From Emydura subglobosa (lineage: Eukaryota; Chordata; Testudines; Chelidae), in assembly GCA_007922225.1 (NCBI GenBank), contig ML680046.1, positions 1,288,660-1,352,659 on the forward strand: 64,000 nucleotides of DNA, read 5' to 3'. Below the pieces are notes generated by a model. It saw only the letters and a list, made by a program, of their open reading frames with translations, was not told the DNA's origin and made no database searches. The translations under genes and the position numbers were made by a program. Positions 46,180 to 58,435 of the stretch are shown here, piece after piece. Position 1 is the first letter of the stretch. Each line of letters starts with the position of its first letter.

Positions 46180-47345
46180 ATGGGGAGTCTTTTGGTTAAG
46201 GAACAAGATTGGGACTGAGGAGATCTGGGTTCAGTACCTAATTCTGCCACAGCCTCCCAGCAAGACCTCAGGCAAGACACGCAGGCCCAGCTCCTCAAAG
46301 GTCTTCAGGCACTGTGATGAAGTGAGAAATTTTTGTCATATTTTTGAGTCTTGTCTGTGCCTGAGTTTCCACTATGTGTTGCATTGTTAACTAGTGGGTG
46401 TTTACTCTCAGTGCAGGTGAAGAGATAGATACGGGTGTTGCCTAGCTGTTTGGGCCTTAAGCCCCATATCAGTGGAGTTCTTGGAAATACAATGGCGGAT
46501 CCAATTGCCTGGACATTGACGCCTAGGAAGCAAGGATCCAGAGGGATGTGGACTTCCCCTGCCTCTCAGTAGGGAGGCTGAGCAGCATTTCCCCAGCTCG
46601 GAAACAAAGGAGTGGAGAGATCTGAGGTGGGAGATCAGTGTTGGCTGTTGGAGGTAGTTGAGGCTCTGACCTGGTATTCAGACCAAAGCGGTCAGAGACA
46701 GAGCTTGAACAATGGCGTTCCCTACAGCTTGGCTGGATGCTGGCCAACCTGGAATGGACTATGATTTAACCCTCGTTCCTCTGAACTAACCTATGGATTT
46801 CCTATGCTGTGTTCCAGATGATTAATAAATCCTCCTGTTCTGACAATGCAGTGCAAGTGTCACTGAGAATGCTTGGAAAGGCACACTAGTCCCTGAAGAA
46901 TGTAAGTGTCCATCAAGGGACTGTCTGAGCTAGAGTCATGGAATAGGCATCATGTGTGAAGCAGGAGTGCTGCAGGCCCCGAGGTCTAATCTAAGGAGGT
47001 GCTGAAGCCATGTGACTGATCCTGGAGGAAGTGTGAGACCCCCGTGAGAGTCTGGCACATTGAGGGGGTTCCTCCTAGAGATGGTGCCAAAGCTGGAGCG
47101 CTAGCGCCAATCTGGAGCTGTGGCAGACACCTAACTCCCATTACATCCACTGAAATCAATGGGAGTTAGGTACCTAAATACTACTGAGGAACTAGGTTTA
47201 ATCTCTTCATTCTCCATCTGTAAAATGAATGTCTTCCTTTCTCCCAGCCTTGCGTATTTATACTGTAAAGTCTTCAGAGCAAGGACTGTCTCTTTTTAGA
47301 TGTCTTTATAGTTGTGCCTATCTGCTAGACACAGTAACACTAGTG
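46180..47345 (+). repeat. MIR-like SINE split by a solo LTR
   Basis: Left part 46180-46312 ('tcttttggttaaggaac', 'gagatctgggttcagtacct', 'aagacctcaggcaagacac', 'ctcctcaaaggtcttcaggc'). Right part 47126-47345 ('cctaactcccattacatcca', 'ttctccatctgtaaaatgaa', 'tcttcagagcaaggactgtc'). Between them lies the 813-bp LTR. Joined order fits the family layout seen intact at 43005-43315. Confidence 0.75.
46313..47125 (+). mobile_element. Solo LTR, 813 bp
   Basis: Begins TGTGATGAAGTG and ends CTGTGGCA. Flanks ggcac (46308-46312) and gacac (47126-47130) match at 4 of 5. It interrupts a SINE at a point where both halves can be identified. An aataaa at 46824-46829 lies about 300 bp before the end, fitting plus orientation. 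Pieces of short ORF on the minus strand (46523-46747) are not a gene. Confidence 0.65.
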
Positions 47346-49439
47346 GAAGCAAATTTAAAAAATGAGTCCATGATGTCACCTCTATGAAAACATAAAGCAA
47401 CTTTCCATACAATATCCTAAAAGTGCAAACGATGCAGGGACTGTGGTGAGATATTTTTCCACTCTCCCTCAAAAGCTAATACTTATCATGATGGTTGCTT
47501 CCAAATATTGAGTTTTGGGGAACAAAAGGCCATTCCAGATAATGACAGCATCTGATATTCTCCCTTGGCAAAACCAAAACATTGACTTCCTTTTTTAAGA
47601 AAAGCGAAGCAAACGTAGAGTTAAATACACCATGTTTCATTTGCCAACCCAGGGAGTAAAATGTGTACTTTCATTCTGATTTTTTTTTAATTTAAGTTTA
47701 AGGAAAGCAACAAGAAAGAATGACTATAAGAGAAAGCACATTGTATTAGTCACCCTGGAAAGCTGTCTTGAACTGGCTTCCAGTAGATAAAGTAAGGATA
47801 ACTCCTTACACTGAAAAGTGCAATACACAAACAGAATCATAGCATCCTCCCTGGATTTACACCACAGATGACAAATCATAGCTTCCCCAAATTCACTGAG
47901 ACACTACACTAAGGGCTTGTCTACATGGTCTTTATAGTACAAAAAAGGCTGGACAGTTTATAAATTCTCAACCCAGCTATCTCTTTTATGGGCCTATACT
48001 GCATTAAGTGCATCTCAGTTTATTGCTCCTTCTCCATGACATTTACCCAAAATGCTACTGCTTTCAGGTTAAATTATCCAGTTAGAATTCCCCATCAATC
48101 CATCCCTTTCAGAGTTAAACTTTTTTTTTTTTTAAATCACAATTTACAGGAAGGAGGGGTTAAACAACTATTTGCTTTAATTGTCAATTTCAGGCTTTAT
48201 TTTTTAAATGCTCAGAAGTTACCTTTACTGTATTATTTAGCAGAAGATTGCTCCTGGATTAGTATCTGCTTTAAAAGTAGCTGTCATCTTCCTCTGAAAA
48301 GTTATTTCTAGAAGGGGGAACAACCTTCAAACTAGTTAAAAATCTCCTTGCTGTACAGAGCAATAAATGTTTGCAGATATGAATCTGGTTATTGTTTATG
48401 GTGATTAAAACAGGAAATAATAGTTAATATTTGGTTTCAAGACGGGTGCAGTAATTTGAAACAGACAGACCTAATAGCAGATAATGATATTTATGTCCAG
48501 ATTGCCTTCAGGATTTCAAAGTGTGATGAGAGATTAATATCTTCTTGCCGACAGATCTAGACGATTAGAGATTAGTTTGTAGTTACAAGAGGGAAGCAAA
48601 GAGGAGTATATGTTTCAGTAACCATTCTGATTAAACTATTATTAAAGAGTAAATGGATACATCATCTACTGTATTTGAAAGGGCAGCAGATAAAACATAG
48701 TGGTAGGTGTCCTTAATTCTGTATTTTATAACAGAATATATGATGCAGAGAGTCAGAACAGGTCTAGGTTCTAAATTTCAAGCACTAGGAATGAAGTGTT
48801 GGCCGGGACACTGTCCTGATGTTTGCAGCTCCTTGCAAGAAGAAATCAGCCCCAGACAAACCAGGCAGTGATCAGCTCAAGTTGTGTAAACAGGTTTTGG
48901 GAAAACCTTTTGGTACTATAATTAGATATTCTTCTAAAACCAGAAGCCCCCTCTCCTCCTCCCCACCCTGAAAAGTACAAAGAGGCTGTGTTTCTCCAGA
49001 CTTTAATGGTGTGTAGTACCCCAGTCTGAGGAGAGAGTTAAATATAATGTGAATGTTCATCTTTTTCCCCCTTAAAGACTGATTGTCAATTTATACACCT
49101 ACATAGCAGCCCACCTCTGAAGCTTCCTTTTATTCCCTCTAGCAGGAGAGCCCTCCCAGCAAAGTCTGCTGTTGCAGGCAGGTGTTGTATCCTCTGTCTT
49201 CAGGACAGACCATGAGCTCCTGCCTATTCTGACTGACTGTTGGTTTGTCCACTTCATCACAGAGGTTTTGGGGAGGGACAACTTTCTGTGGAAGGGGTGA
49301 AGCCTCCTAACAAGAGCTGGCAAAAGTTTTTATTGAGAACAAAAGTTTTGATTAATGAGAAATTTAATTCTTGGGATTCTTGTTCTGCAGCAGAAAGAGA
49401 TTTACACCACAAAATTTCACACACAGAAATGAAACCCCA
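47346..49439. other. Anonymous sequence, no gene seen
   Basis: The 'aagggcttgtctacatggtc' at 47911 is a hAT-end fragment. The 107-codon ORF 47988-48311 is AT-driven with no domain. Confidence 0.35.
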
Positions 49440-49565
49440 GAATAGCCAATTGACCAGCGGTTAGGGCAATCACCTAGAAAGTGGGAGACCAGATTCAAGT
49501 TTCTGCTCTGCCTGACTTAGAACTTGAACTTAGGTCTTCATCATTGGAGGTGAGTTCCCCTAAGA
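49440..49565 (+). repeat. tRNA-derived SINE-like fragment
   Basis: 'agcggttagggcaatcacct', 'gtgggagaccagattcaagt' and 'ttctgctctgcctgactt' are reminiscent of A-box and B-box containing tRNA-derived SINE heads. Short and diverged. Confidence 0.55.
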
Positions 49566-49789
49566 CGTAAGCTATGGGTTATCTGGGGAGAGGCTCTTCC
49601 TGAAGACTTCCAACTGATAGTTTCATCAGAACACACACTTCTGCAAAATATTTGTTTCAATAAGTATTTGTGGAAAAAAACACTTCACTGAAAAATTCCT
49701 CATCAACTCCAACCCTGACCTTACGGATCCTGCTGATCCATATTATGAGATCTCCATGTACACAGAGGTTGAAGGCATATTGTAATGAG

Positions 49790-49930
49790 TGTATGAGGAT
49801 GTATTTCAATTGTGAGCTCCTTGAAAAAGGTGTGCCGTTTAGATTTTAGGATTTGTTTGTAGAATACCAACCACAATGGGGCCCTGACTTGGCTGAAGCA
49901 GCTAGGTGCTATTGTATTAAGTGATATAGT
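49790..49930 (+). repeat. Ancient SINE/LINE 3' tail
   Basis: 'gtgagctccttgaaaaaggt', 'accacaatggggccctgact' and 'agctaggtgctattgtatta', the forward version of the tail at 43005-43080. Confidence 0.65.
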
Positions 49931-50110
49931 AAATTAATGTTCTATGGAAGTGATTTGTTGCACCAAGAAAAAAAAATCAATGTTCTTTCACTGCTGAAGG
50001 AGGTTGCAGCTTTTTGTTCTGAGACAGTTAAATGTCATTAGAATGTTAAATCTTTTTTTCCTCTTAAATACTGATTTCAGTTTATACACCTACATAGACC
50101 CTTTTAAGTA

Positions 50111-53100
50111 ACAATTACTGTTGGATGACAGATCCTGGCAAAATGTGCCATCACACCCAACCTATAACACTATCAATCATATTTTAATTACATAGCTGAA
50201 GGGGAACAATGACTCTAAATTTGATTTGTTCCCCTTTGTGGTGAAGGTAAATGTATGTATGCAAAAAGACCGGAAAATGCCATTGCTTAAAACCTAGGCA
50301 TAAGGTGAGTCAAAGTGGGTTAAAATAAGCCAAAATGACTCACTCCTAAAACTCAAATGAAATCTCACTAAGGTTTTTTGTTAAATAAAATAAAACCCAC
50401 ATACTACGTAAAACTTTAAATGATTCATACTTCCACCATTCCAGGGCCATTGACTACAAGAAGGGGAAATAGCTCAAGAACAGTGCATATTTCCACATTT
50501 ACTGACACTAGAAGGACCTCGTTCTGGTCTCATTTATGGGCCTGTTATGATGACCCATTAGAACAATCAACAGAGCTTGGTGAAGAAAGGCAGTTTTGTT
50601 TCATGGAGGATTTTGATATGTCAGAAGGTAGTTTCCTTCTGAGATGGAATGACAACTGTTCGAATTCTGGGGTATCTCAAGAAAGAATATAGCACTTCAA
50701 GGCAGACTATATGGTGGACTATCCTGAAGTCACTGACCCTGGAAGCTATGGCATCCCTGACTCAGAAGCAGTCCATGTGGAAGTCTGCCTGGCAGGCATG
50801 ATTCCATGGAAACATCTTCACACTTGAATAATTGCCCTAAATGTATAGGTTTTAACTAATTGGGGCTGGGTGAAGGAGTTGGATTCTTTCCAACCACCTC
50901 TAAATTTACTCCTGATGGACATCAACATAGCCAGAGGTCTGCTCCAACAGACTCCCATTGACTTCTTTGAGTGTTGGTTAAGGTACCAAGAGCCCACTCA
51001 GTTCTGAGGCTTCACCTGAGACCTTGATCTTGAAGATTTCCAGCTTGGTTTGCTGATAAGTTGCATAAACTTGGTAGATACTTGAACCCAACCAAAATCT
51101 TGAGATTTACCCTTTGGAACAGTAGCTCATGCTTGGCTTCCTGGTTCAGCTGTATATGTAAGAGTAAAGACTTCAAAGTAGAGCAGGTTGGAAAACCAGT
51201 TTCCATGGGAACTTCTGACATTTTGAAGTTTGCTGTGCACTGGAACAAAGTCAAAATTGCTTAGTTTCCTTGAATATACATTGTACTTGGAAACATCAAA
51301 ACAACGTCAATGTTAAAATAAGTTTAAAGATAAGTGAAAAGAGTGAATAGAACACTATTTTGTTAATGTGGGAGTCAAAACAATTCCATTTCCCATTGTC
51401 AATCTCAAAACTAATCAGAATCGGAATGTTCTGTGGGAATGTAACTTGTGTGGGATTACAAAAATAATGTCCAGCTGTAACTAGAAAGATATATGATTAG
51501 CTAGGCAAAAGGAAAATCCAAACAAATATCCAGGGCATCCTTTGTTTATTCAGATTCATCTAATCTATTGCAAATACTCAGTGCTCTTGAAGATCCTTTT
51601 ATATCTTCCTCATATTTCTGGGACTGTACTTCTTCGTGGACAGAACATTGTCAATGTTCATGAAACTGCACTGATAGCAAGTGAACATGTCTCCCCTAAG
51701 CAACCTATAAGATGAGGAGCAGAGGCAGTTCAAGTTACTCAGCTATTGTTTCACTAATAAATCCAGTATAATTTGGATAAATTACCTTTAACAGTGAGAA
51801 AGTAGCTGGTTTCCCATGTCCATTAGCTTCTCTGCTAAGAATATCAGATTTAATGTCAATATTTTGTGATACGGACATTATAGCTGACTGGAATTTCATT
51901 CCAAAGTGGGTGTGGTTTTTTTTTAAATATGAAATTTGGCCGAACTTCAAAGCTTTGCACAAAACACTTTTCTTAGTTTTCCGTTCTTTGGCAAATGCTT
52001 TGTTTTGTTGGTTTTCCCATTTTTGCTTTTCATTTAGTGATTTGAGTTTAGCATTTTCAGTTGCAGATTTTTTTCCATTCCTAGTTTTGACTGGCCAACA
52101 TAGTCACAGGGACGAGATTTTGAAAAATCCATTTTCAAAAAGAAAACTAATTCTGATGTTAACGTCCGGAAAACTTCAGAAAAACAAGAGCAGCAACAAA
52201 ACCCTCAGAAGTCTTCAGTAATTTCAACATTTTTCCAAAAAGTTGGAAAGTAAGTTCTACTAGACACCCAATCTGTTAAGAACTCAGCAATGGTCACCAG
52301 ATTAAGTTCTGGCCTGCTCCACAGCCTCCAAGGAGCCTCAACATGGCTGTGCATATTGTGACACTTTTCGGGGTTATGTTGAGAGTGAATCACTACCACC
52401 TGATCACAGCAGGAAGAAGGCCTGTCTGTACCCATCAGGAGAAACACTCCCAAGCTGCCAGTTGCTGCTAAAACAGACAATCCACTCTGGGCTCTTTGAG
52501 CTCTTCTCCTTCCTCCTGCAGGCTAGCAGTCTACACATGCCATTTTGTTACACATGAGTGCCTTGTCCCTAGTCTTCTGTACACTGGCACTGTATACCGA
52601 TCTGCTACCTCCGTGGAAGCAGTTCACCTCAGTTCAACACTTTCCTGAGCACAAGGCACTTAGACGTGTCTCTGGTAAAAAGAAATTGAAGGTTAACAGA
52701 GCTTGAGATAGAGATTCAAATAAAGAAGTATAAGGGTTTAGAAACAAAGTTACAAATAAAATAAAAGTCTATAGCCTATACCTATTAACAAACTTTCCTC
52801 TCTAATATGCTATCTCTTAGCTAGTGGCAGTTCTCACAACATTTGTCTATTTCAGAGAGCTGGGATCCAGCATTCAGGAAACACCCCTGCGGGCAGAGTC
52901 TCTTCTCAGTAATAGATATCATTGAGCCAATCCTTTCTTCTGCTCTTTATCCTGTTACAGCCCCCCTTTTCAGGGAACTCGCCAGAAGTTTGTCTCTTGA
53001 CAACGCTCAAGCCTCCACTGGTTCAGACAGAAAACAAAGTACTGACTCAACAGATGTTCAGTGTTCTCAGTGTTAGTCCTGAGGACTAACTCCCCACTTT

Positions 53101-53971
53101 GCATCAGTGGACAAGTCTCACTTCAACAGTTTTGCAACTTAATATTCTGCACATATCAAACTACTTTCCCATATAGACATCTTGCAATATTATCAGCTGA
53201 TTCTTAGCTTTTCACAGAGACCCCCACACCACCTCTGTTGGTGAAATCCTAAGGTGATTGAATACATGCATAATATACCCACCTGGGTATGCCTGGGTAA
53301 ATCTCTGTCACACTTGTCAAGGCAGAATTTGTCCCACAGACACATTTCAGATTATAATAAAAGTAACCACTGCAAACCAGATCAGGAAGAGGGTGAAACT
53401 CTATATCTCCACCATTCCCAATCTTCCCTCCCCATCCAAATGATCAAGTCTCTGAGTCTATTGTATACATGTCAAGGTATGCAGTGCACATATAGACAAT
53501 CAATTTTGTGACGAGATGGAATTTTATTATTTCTAGAATCAAAACTGGCAGATTTTTTTTCAAGTTAACACTTGCATTGACTTATTTGAGACATCTGTGA
53601 AAGATTTGCACCTAGCAACTTGGTGTGCTGTGGATTTTAATCTCCCAGCTAGTTTTTTCATGTTTATTAAGATAGTTTGAGAAAGTTCAGGGAACCATAA
53701 GTGGATAATTATACTTTGCATTCAATCCATATTCTTTTGTTTATTTGCCCATCAACCTGAATAATTACTGTGAAAACTGAAGCATATTATTAAATATAAG
53801 AACTAGCATGAGTGACAATATTAAATTGTGAAAAATCAGAGACAGCGAAATCAAATTTCCAAAAGTTAGTATTGCAATAGAAACTAACTTGGGCAGACTT
53901 TTGTAGAAAAGAATCTTTGAGCTTTTCTTCTATGGTAAAGAGTCAATTTAACAAGTATAGTCCTGGGGTTA
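50111..53971. other. Mostly anonymous; possible minus-strand LTR 52490-53240
   Basis: No host exon was recognised; the longest ORF (122 codons, 51853-52221) is Phe/Ser-rich and AT-driven. 52490-53240 is GC-richer with antisense polyadenylation-like 'tctttattt' words, and resembles LTR sequence in layout only. A perfect 9-bp inverted repeat with a 1-nt spacer lies at 53072-53090. Confidence 0.3.
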
Positions 53972-54069
53972 GAATCATAGAATTCACAGAATCATAGAAT
54001 ATTAGAGTTGGAAGGGACCTCAGGAGGTCATCTAGTCCAACCCCCTGCTCAAAGCAGGACTAACCTCAG

Positions 54070-55698
54070 CTATATCATCCCAACCAGGGCTTTGTCAAGC
54101 CTCAGCTTAAAAACCTCTAAGGATGGAGATTCCACCACCTCCCTAGGTAACCCATTCCAATGCTTCACCACCCTCCTAGTGAAAAACTTTTTCCTAATGT
54201 CCAACCTAGACCTCCCGCCCTGCAACTTGAGACCGTTGCTCCTTGTTCTGTCATCTGCCACCACCGAGAACAGCCTAGCCCCATCCTCCCTGGAACCCCC
54301 TTTCAGGTAGTTAAAAGCTGCTATCAAATCCCCCCTCACTCTTCTCTTTTGCAGACTAAACAAGCCCAGTTCCCTCAGCCTCTCCTCATAAGTCCTGTGC
54401 TCCAGCCCCCTAATCATTTTGGTTGCCCTCCGCTGCACTCTCTCCAAATTGTCCACATCTTTTTTGTAGTGGGGGGCCCAAAACTGGACACAGTATTCTA
54501 AATGCGGCCTCACCAATGCCGAATAGAGGGGAATAATCACTTCCCGTGACCTGCTGGCAATGCCCCTCCTAATGCAGCCCAATATGCCATTAGCCTTCTT
54601 GACAACCAGGGCACACTGCTGACTCATATCCAGCTTTTTATCCACCGTTACCCCCAGGTCCTTTTCTGCAGAGCTGCTGCCCAGCTCGTCGGTCCCCAGT
54701 CTATAGCTGTGCATGGGATTCTTCCTTCCTAAGTGGAGGACTCTGCACTTGTCCTTGTTGAACCTCATTAGATTTCTTTTGGCCCAATCCTCCAGTTTGT
54801 TTAGGTCACTCTGTATCCTATCCCTACCCTCCAGGGTATCTACCACTCCCCCCAGCTTAGTGTCGTCCGCAAACTTGCTGAGGGTGCAATCTACCCCATC
54901 ATCCAGATCATTAATAAAGATGTTGAACAAAACCGGCCCCAGGACCGACCCCTGGGGAACTCCACTTGTGACCGGTTGCCAGCTAGACATGGAGCCAATG
55001 AGCACTGCACGTTGAGCCCTATGCTCTAGCCAGTTCTCTATCCATTTTATAGTCCATTCATCCAACCCATACTTCTTTAACTTGCTGATAAGAATACTGT
55101 GCGAGACAGTATCAAAAGCTTTGCTAAAGTCAAGGTATATCACATCCACCGCCTTCCCTACATCCACAGAGCCAGTCACTTCATCATAGAAAGCAATCAG
55201 GTTGGTCAGGCATGACTTTCCCTTGGTGAATCCGTGTTGACTGTTCCTGATCACCTTCCTCTCCTCCAAGTGCCTTAAAATGGATTCCTTAAGGACCTGC
55301 TCCATGATTTTTCCAGGGATTGAGGTGAGGCTGACCGATCTGTAGTTCCCTGGATCCTCTTTCCTCCCTTTTTTGAAGATGGGCACTATATTTGCTTTTT
55401 TCCAGTCCTCAGGGACCTCCCCCTGTTGCCACGAGCTTTCAAAGATAATAGCCAACGGCTCTGAAATCACCTCAGCCAACTCCCTCAGCACCCTCGGGTG
55501 CATTGCATCCGGCCCCATGGACTTGTGTATGTCCAATCCTTCTAAATAGTCTTGGACCCGTTCCTTCAGCACTGTGGGATGTTCGCCTCCTTCCCATTCT
55601 GTGCCACCCAGTACAGCAGTCTGGGAGCTGATCTTGTCTGTGAAGACAGAGGCAAAAAAGGCATTGAGTACCTCAGCTTTCTCCACATCCTCCGTCAC
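54070..55698 (-). CDS. CR1 ORF2 reverse transcriptase (truncated, 542 codons)
   Basis: The open frame of 542 codons encodes the non-LTR reverse transcriptase and C-terminal region used for target-primed reverse transcription. Visible motifs: [16 protein letters not shown] (about 96-111), YRSVSLTS (119-126), the motif A block YLDFSKAFD (188-196), motif [11 protein letters not shown] (246-255), the catalytic FADD (276-279), then the CR1 tail with [29 protein letters not shown] and a WNGLP end. Catalytic Asp residues are all present. The Met at the start is an internal Met; the true frame continues upstream (55698-55940) after one frameshift. About 60% of a full CR1 ORF2. Without endonuclease it is not an autonomous element. 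Confidence 0.9.
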   Translation of the reverse strand: MTEDVEKAEVLNAFFASVFTDKISSQTAVLGGTEWEGGEHPTVLKERVQDYLEGLDIHKSMGPDAMHPRVLRELAEVISEPLAIIFESSWQQGEVPEDWKKANIVPIFKKGRKEDPGNYRSVSLTSIPGKIMEQVLKESILRHLEERKVIRNSQHGFTKGKSCLTNLIAFYDEVTGSVDVGKAVDVIYLDFSKAFDTVSHSILISKLKKYGLDEWTIKWIENWLEHRAQRAVLIGSMSSWQPVTSGVPQGSVLGPVLFNIFINDLDDGVDCTLSKFADDTKLGGVVDTLEGRDRIQSDLNKLEDWAKRNLMRFNKDKCRVLHLGRKNPMHSYRLGTDELGSSSAEKDLGVTVDKKLDMSQQCALVVKKANGILGCIRRGIASRSREVIIPLYSALVRPHLEYCVQFWAPHYKKDVDNLERVQRRATKMIRGLEHRTYEERLRELGLFSLQKRRVRGDLIAAFNYLKGGSREDGARLFSVVADDRTRSNGLKLQGGRSRLDIRKKFFTRRVVKHWNGLPREVVESPSLEVFKLRLDKALVGMI

Positions 55699-55940
55699 TA
55701 GGTCGCCCCCTCATTCTCTAAGGGGCCCACACCTTCCCGAATCTTCCTCTTGTTGGCAACATGCCTGTAGAAACCCTTCTTGTTCCCCTTCACGTCCCTC
55801 GCTAGCTGCAACTCCAATTGCGTTTTGGCCTTCCTGATTTCATTCCTGCACGTTCGAGCAGTGTTTATATAATCCTCCCTAGTCATCTGACCAAGCTTCC
55901 ACTTCTTGTAAGCTTCTTTTTTGCGTTTGCGTTTTTGCGT
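55698..55940 (-). pseudogene. CR1 ORF2 linker fragment upstream of a frameshift
   Basis: The frame contains KRKKEAYKKWKLGQMTRED, RNEIRKAKTQLELQLARD, KGFYRHVANKR and [11 protein letters not shown], the EN-RT linker of CR1. It stops at a G-run just where the RT frame begins, so a single indel in the GGGGG tract separates it from 54070-55698. The first ~14 codons of the nominal ORF (to 55982) come from the adjacent SINE. Confidence 0.85.
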
Positions 55941-55945
55941 TAAGC

Positions 55946-56033
55946 CATTAACCAAGGGCTCAGTTGCTCTGGGTGGGTTCAAGTCTCAGCTTTGCCACAG
56001 AGTTCCTGTGTGACCTTGGCCAAGTCACTTAGG
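55946..56033 (+). repeat. MIR-like SINE fragment
   Basis: 'gttgctctgggtgggttcaa', 'tctcagctttgccaca' and 'gtgtgaccttggccaagtca' in forward order. It is cut on the right by a hAT-like end. Confidence 0.75.
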
Positions 56034-56070
56034 CCACATCTGCACTACAAAATTAGGAACTTTTCCATTG
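56032..56070. mobile_element. hAT-like terminal fragment
   Basis: 'aggccacatctgcactacaa' resembles hAT ends ('agg...tctacactaca'). It begins exactly where the SINE core ends. The other end was not found. Confidence 0.35.
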
Positions 56071-57597
56071 CTGGAATCATCTTGACTTTGAAGGTGGAAA
56101 CTAAGAGTATTGCCTACCCCATTTACTTCACCCTGAATGTTCCAGTTTTCTTCTAGATCTGGAAGAGAATGATGTTTGAAGTCAACGGCAGTTGAGTTCA
56201 TGCAGGTGGTGGTAGAATCTGACCCCAGAGCTTCTCCTTCACTCAGATGCGTAAACCAGACACCTCACTGGAGCTACTTCTTCATGAAAGACTTCTTATT
56301 CCTGTGAGCGATAACAGACTAAGAGAAAGGATACAAAGTCAAGGCCATTAAAAACCCAACAATATAGTTTGATTTAACTTGAGAGACAGCACACTAGATA
56401 AAATGTGTGGGAGCAAAAAAGCAAGACACCTTCTGTGTAGCAGTTGTCTTATGACATACAAGCAAACCATTCCAAAGCATTTTATTGTTTGCAGTGTTTT
56501 TATGTATATAAAATGATAAATTTGTCCTCATCAAGAAGTCAGAGGCATTAAAAATTAGCTATGCTGATCACACAAGGAAGCGATATGTGTTCTTCTGAAC
56601 TGCATATAGGAGCATGACATCAAGTTTAATTTCTCCTTTATGTTAATATCCTTCAATAATCTGAGCAGAGCCAACCCCTCCGCCACCCGAACTCCGCATT
56701 CCTGATTGGTGTTGCTCATTTGTTAAATGCAGCGCTGATAATGGTCTCATAGGGAGGGCATACTACAGCAATTGCAATCTAATGAGGGTGCTAGTTTGTG
56801 CTGAGGGTGCCTTTGAAATGAGCCTTGAAGTGTGAAGTATCTGTACACCTAGGGCCATGTTCCACTTTCCTCACTGAAGTTGCACAAGTGTAAAATCAGG
56901 GTAAAAACTGGATCAGAATCAGGTCTCTACTTATTGAAATGTGTCAAAGGAGGAATTTAAGATCTTGTAGGAGGATTCATTCTTATTCAGAGGGCAAGCA
57001 TAGGGAGTGAGGCTGACTGGGGCTTCTGGGGTTTACCGCAATACGAATAAACCAATCTCAGTTCACTTTGTGGGACAAATACACACAAAGCCACCACATC
57101 CTTCTTGACATTCACAGCAGGGCAGTTAAGGACTAAGTGGAGTATGAAAACAAGACGTGCTGAGAGCCAGTGTCGCTAAGACAATCTGGGAAGCTCTCAG
57201 TGCTGCTTTTAAAGTTGAAAGTTATCAAAGCTTTGATTTGAAGAATGCTTTATTTGTCAGAACGTTGGTTTGGTTTTCATGGAACAAAAAAACCTAGCAA
57301 AAATTCACAAGGCTCCAGGAAAAGTTATGTTTAAAACAAATTTTCCATTTTCTTCAGAACCATTCGTGGGGAAAAAAATATTTCCTGACTTTGCTGCATC
57401 AGTACCAGTTCTTCAAATAAACAGAGGACTTCAGGGCTGCCAAACACAGCAAATAACTTAAGAAAAAATATTTCAGCTGTTTAGGACTTGCCATATTCAC
57501 TGTGGCATTTGTCCTGCAGGAAGCTATACTAGGGGACAGTTCTGGATGATTCTTAATCTCATCTTTTTGAGGAAACAGTCTGTGCCAGATTTCACTG
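56071..57597. other. Anonymous sequence, no gene seen
   Basis: Nothing was recognised. Confidence 0.4.
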
Positions 57598-57846
57598 AGG
57601 GTATGTCTTCACTGAAGGTGGCAAATTCGCTCCATTTGATCTATCCAGATCAATTGAGTGGTCAGTGAAGACCCGCTCAATTGATCCAGAAGTCAACGCA
57701 ATAAAACCTCCCCCTCAAGTGGCATAGGGCTGCGCTGAGAGGAACGCATTTCCCGTCGGCGCAGCGCAGTGAAGACGGCACATTGAAGAGAAGTTACGAA
57801 GTCAAGGGGAGTTACGCAAGCTACTCTGTCAGCGTAGACCTGGCCT
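57598..57846. mobile_element. hAT-like MITE, ~250 bp
   Basis: Left end AGGGTATGTCTTCACTGA; right end reverse-complemented AGGCCAGGTCTACGCTGA, matching at 13 of 18. Internally 'gatctatccagatcaattga' and its inverse form short palindromes. The 8-bp flanks do not match convincingly. No coding capacity. Confidence 0.5.
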
Positions 57847-58435
57847 GACTCACAGCAAGAACAAAACTTTAGCTTTGCCAATGGTGAATTAGCCAGCATA
57901 CTCCTAGATGGTGTTTTATATTCCAGCAGCCTTTCAATCATGCAGTAGTTTGAATTTACAGGACCTAGTGCAGCTGATTTCTTTTATGAATATTCTTAAA
58001 GCATGGGTCTTAAAAAAATCTTTCATTTAAGCTACTTCCACTTCATTTCTACTATCTGCAGAATCTCATGAATAATCACAGCTTACAATAAAATGACACA
58101 TTTCTAGCCTGTTGCTATATTGAATTGCTGGCACTCCATAAATTCCATTATTGGCAATAAATCCAGGGTCAGGTTTTAGGGTCACACAATGTTTGCATGA
58201 TATAATACTATGAACAACAAGCAACAAAAGGTGATAGGGGCACACAAAATCCATGGAAAAGGCAGAGGACGAAATCATTGTGAAAACAAAGATAAACAGG
58301 TAGCTGATAAATTGTGAACACAACACAGTAGGAAAAATGCAAAGTCAACATGCTACATCAGGTTATTTCATGTAAGTAGATGATATTTGATTGTGCAGCG
58401 TGCAATTGCACACAACTGTTATGGGATCATTGAGC
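57847..58435. other. Anonymous sequence
   Basis: Nothing was recognised; the minus-strand ORF 58066-58326 is unremarkable. Confidence 0.4.

Larger units (their letters stand above)
49040..50110. repeat. Dispersed direct repeat (two ~60-bp copies)
   Basis: 'caatttatacacctacatag' at about 49087-49106 recurs as 'cagtttatacacctacatag' at about 50079-50098. Both copies are preceded by a T/C-rich 'atctttttcccccttaaa'-type tract and by 'gttaaat'. The copies are 1 kb apart in the same orientation; the family is unknown. Confidence 0.55.
53972..55945 (-). mobile_element. Young CR1 LINE copy, 5'-truncated
   Basis: The 3' end carries tandem tail units ('atcatagaat', repeated between 53973 and 54000) typical of CR1. 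The body is GC-richer and has the least decayed coding sequence in the window. It stops at about 55945, where a MIR-like SINE begins, so it covers the linker, RT and C-terminal domain but lacks ORF1 and endonuclease. 5' truncation without target duplication is normal for CR1. Confidence 0.9.

Noticed and set aside
54160..55837. Plus-strand ORFs of 87-113 codons
   Set aside because: They are antisense shadows of the CR1 ORF2 frame, which has clear reverse transcriptase motifs on the minus strand.
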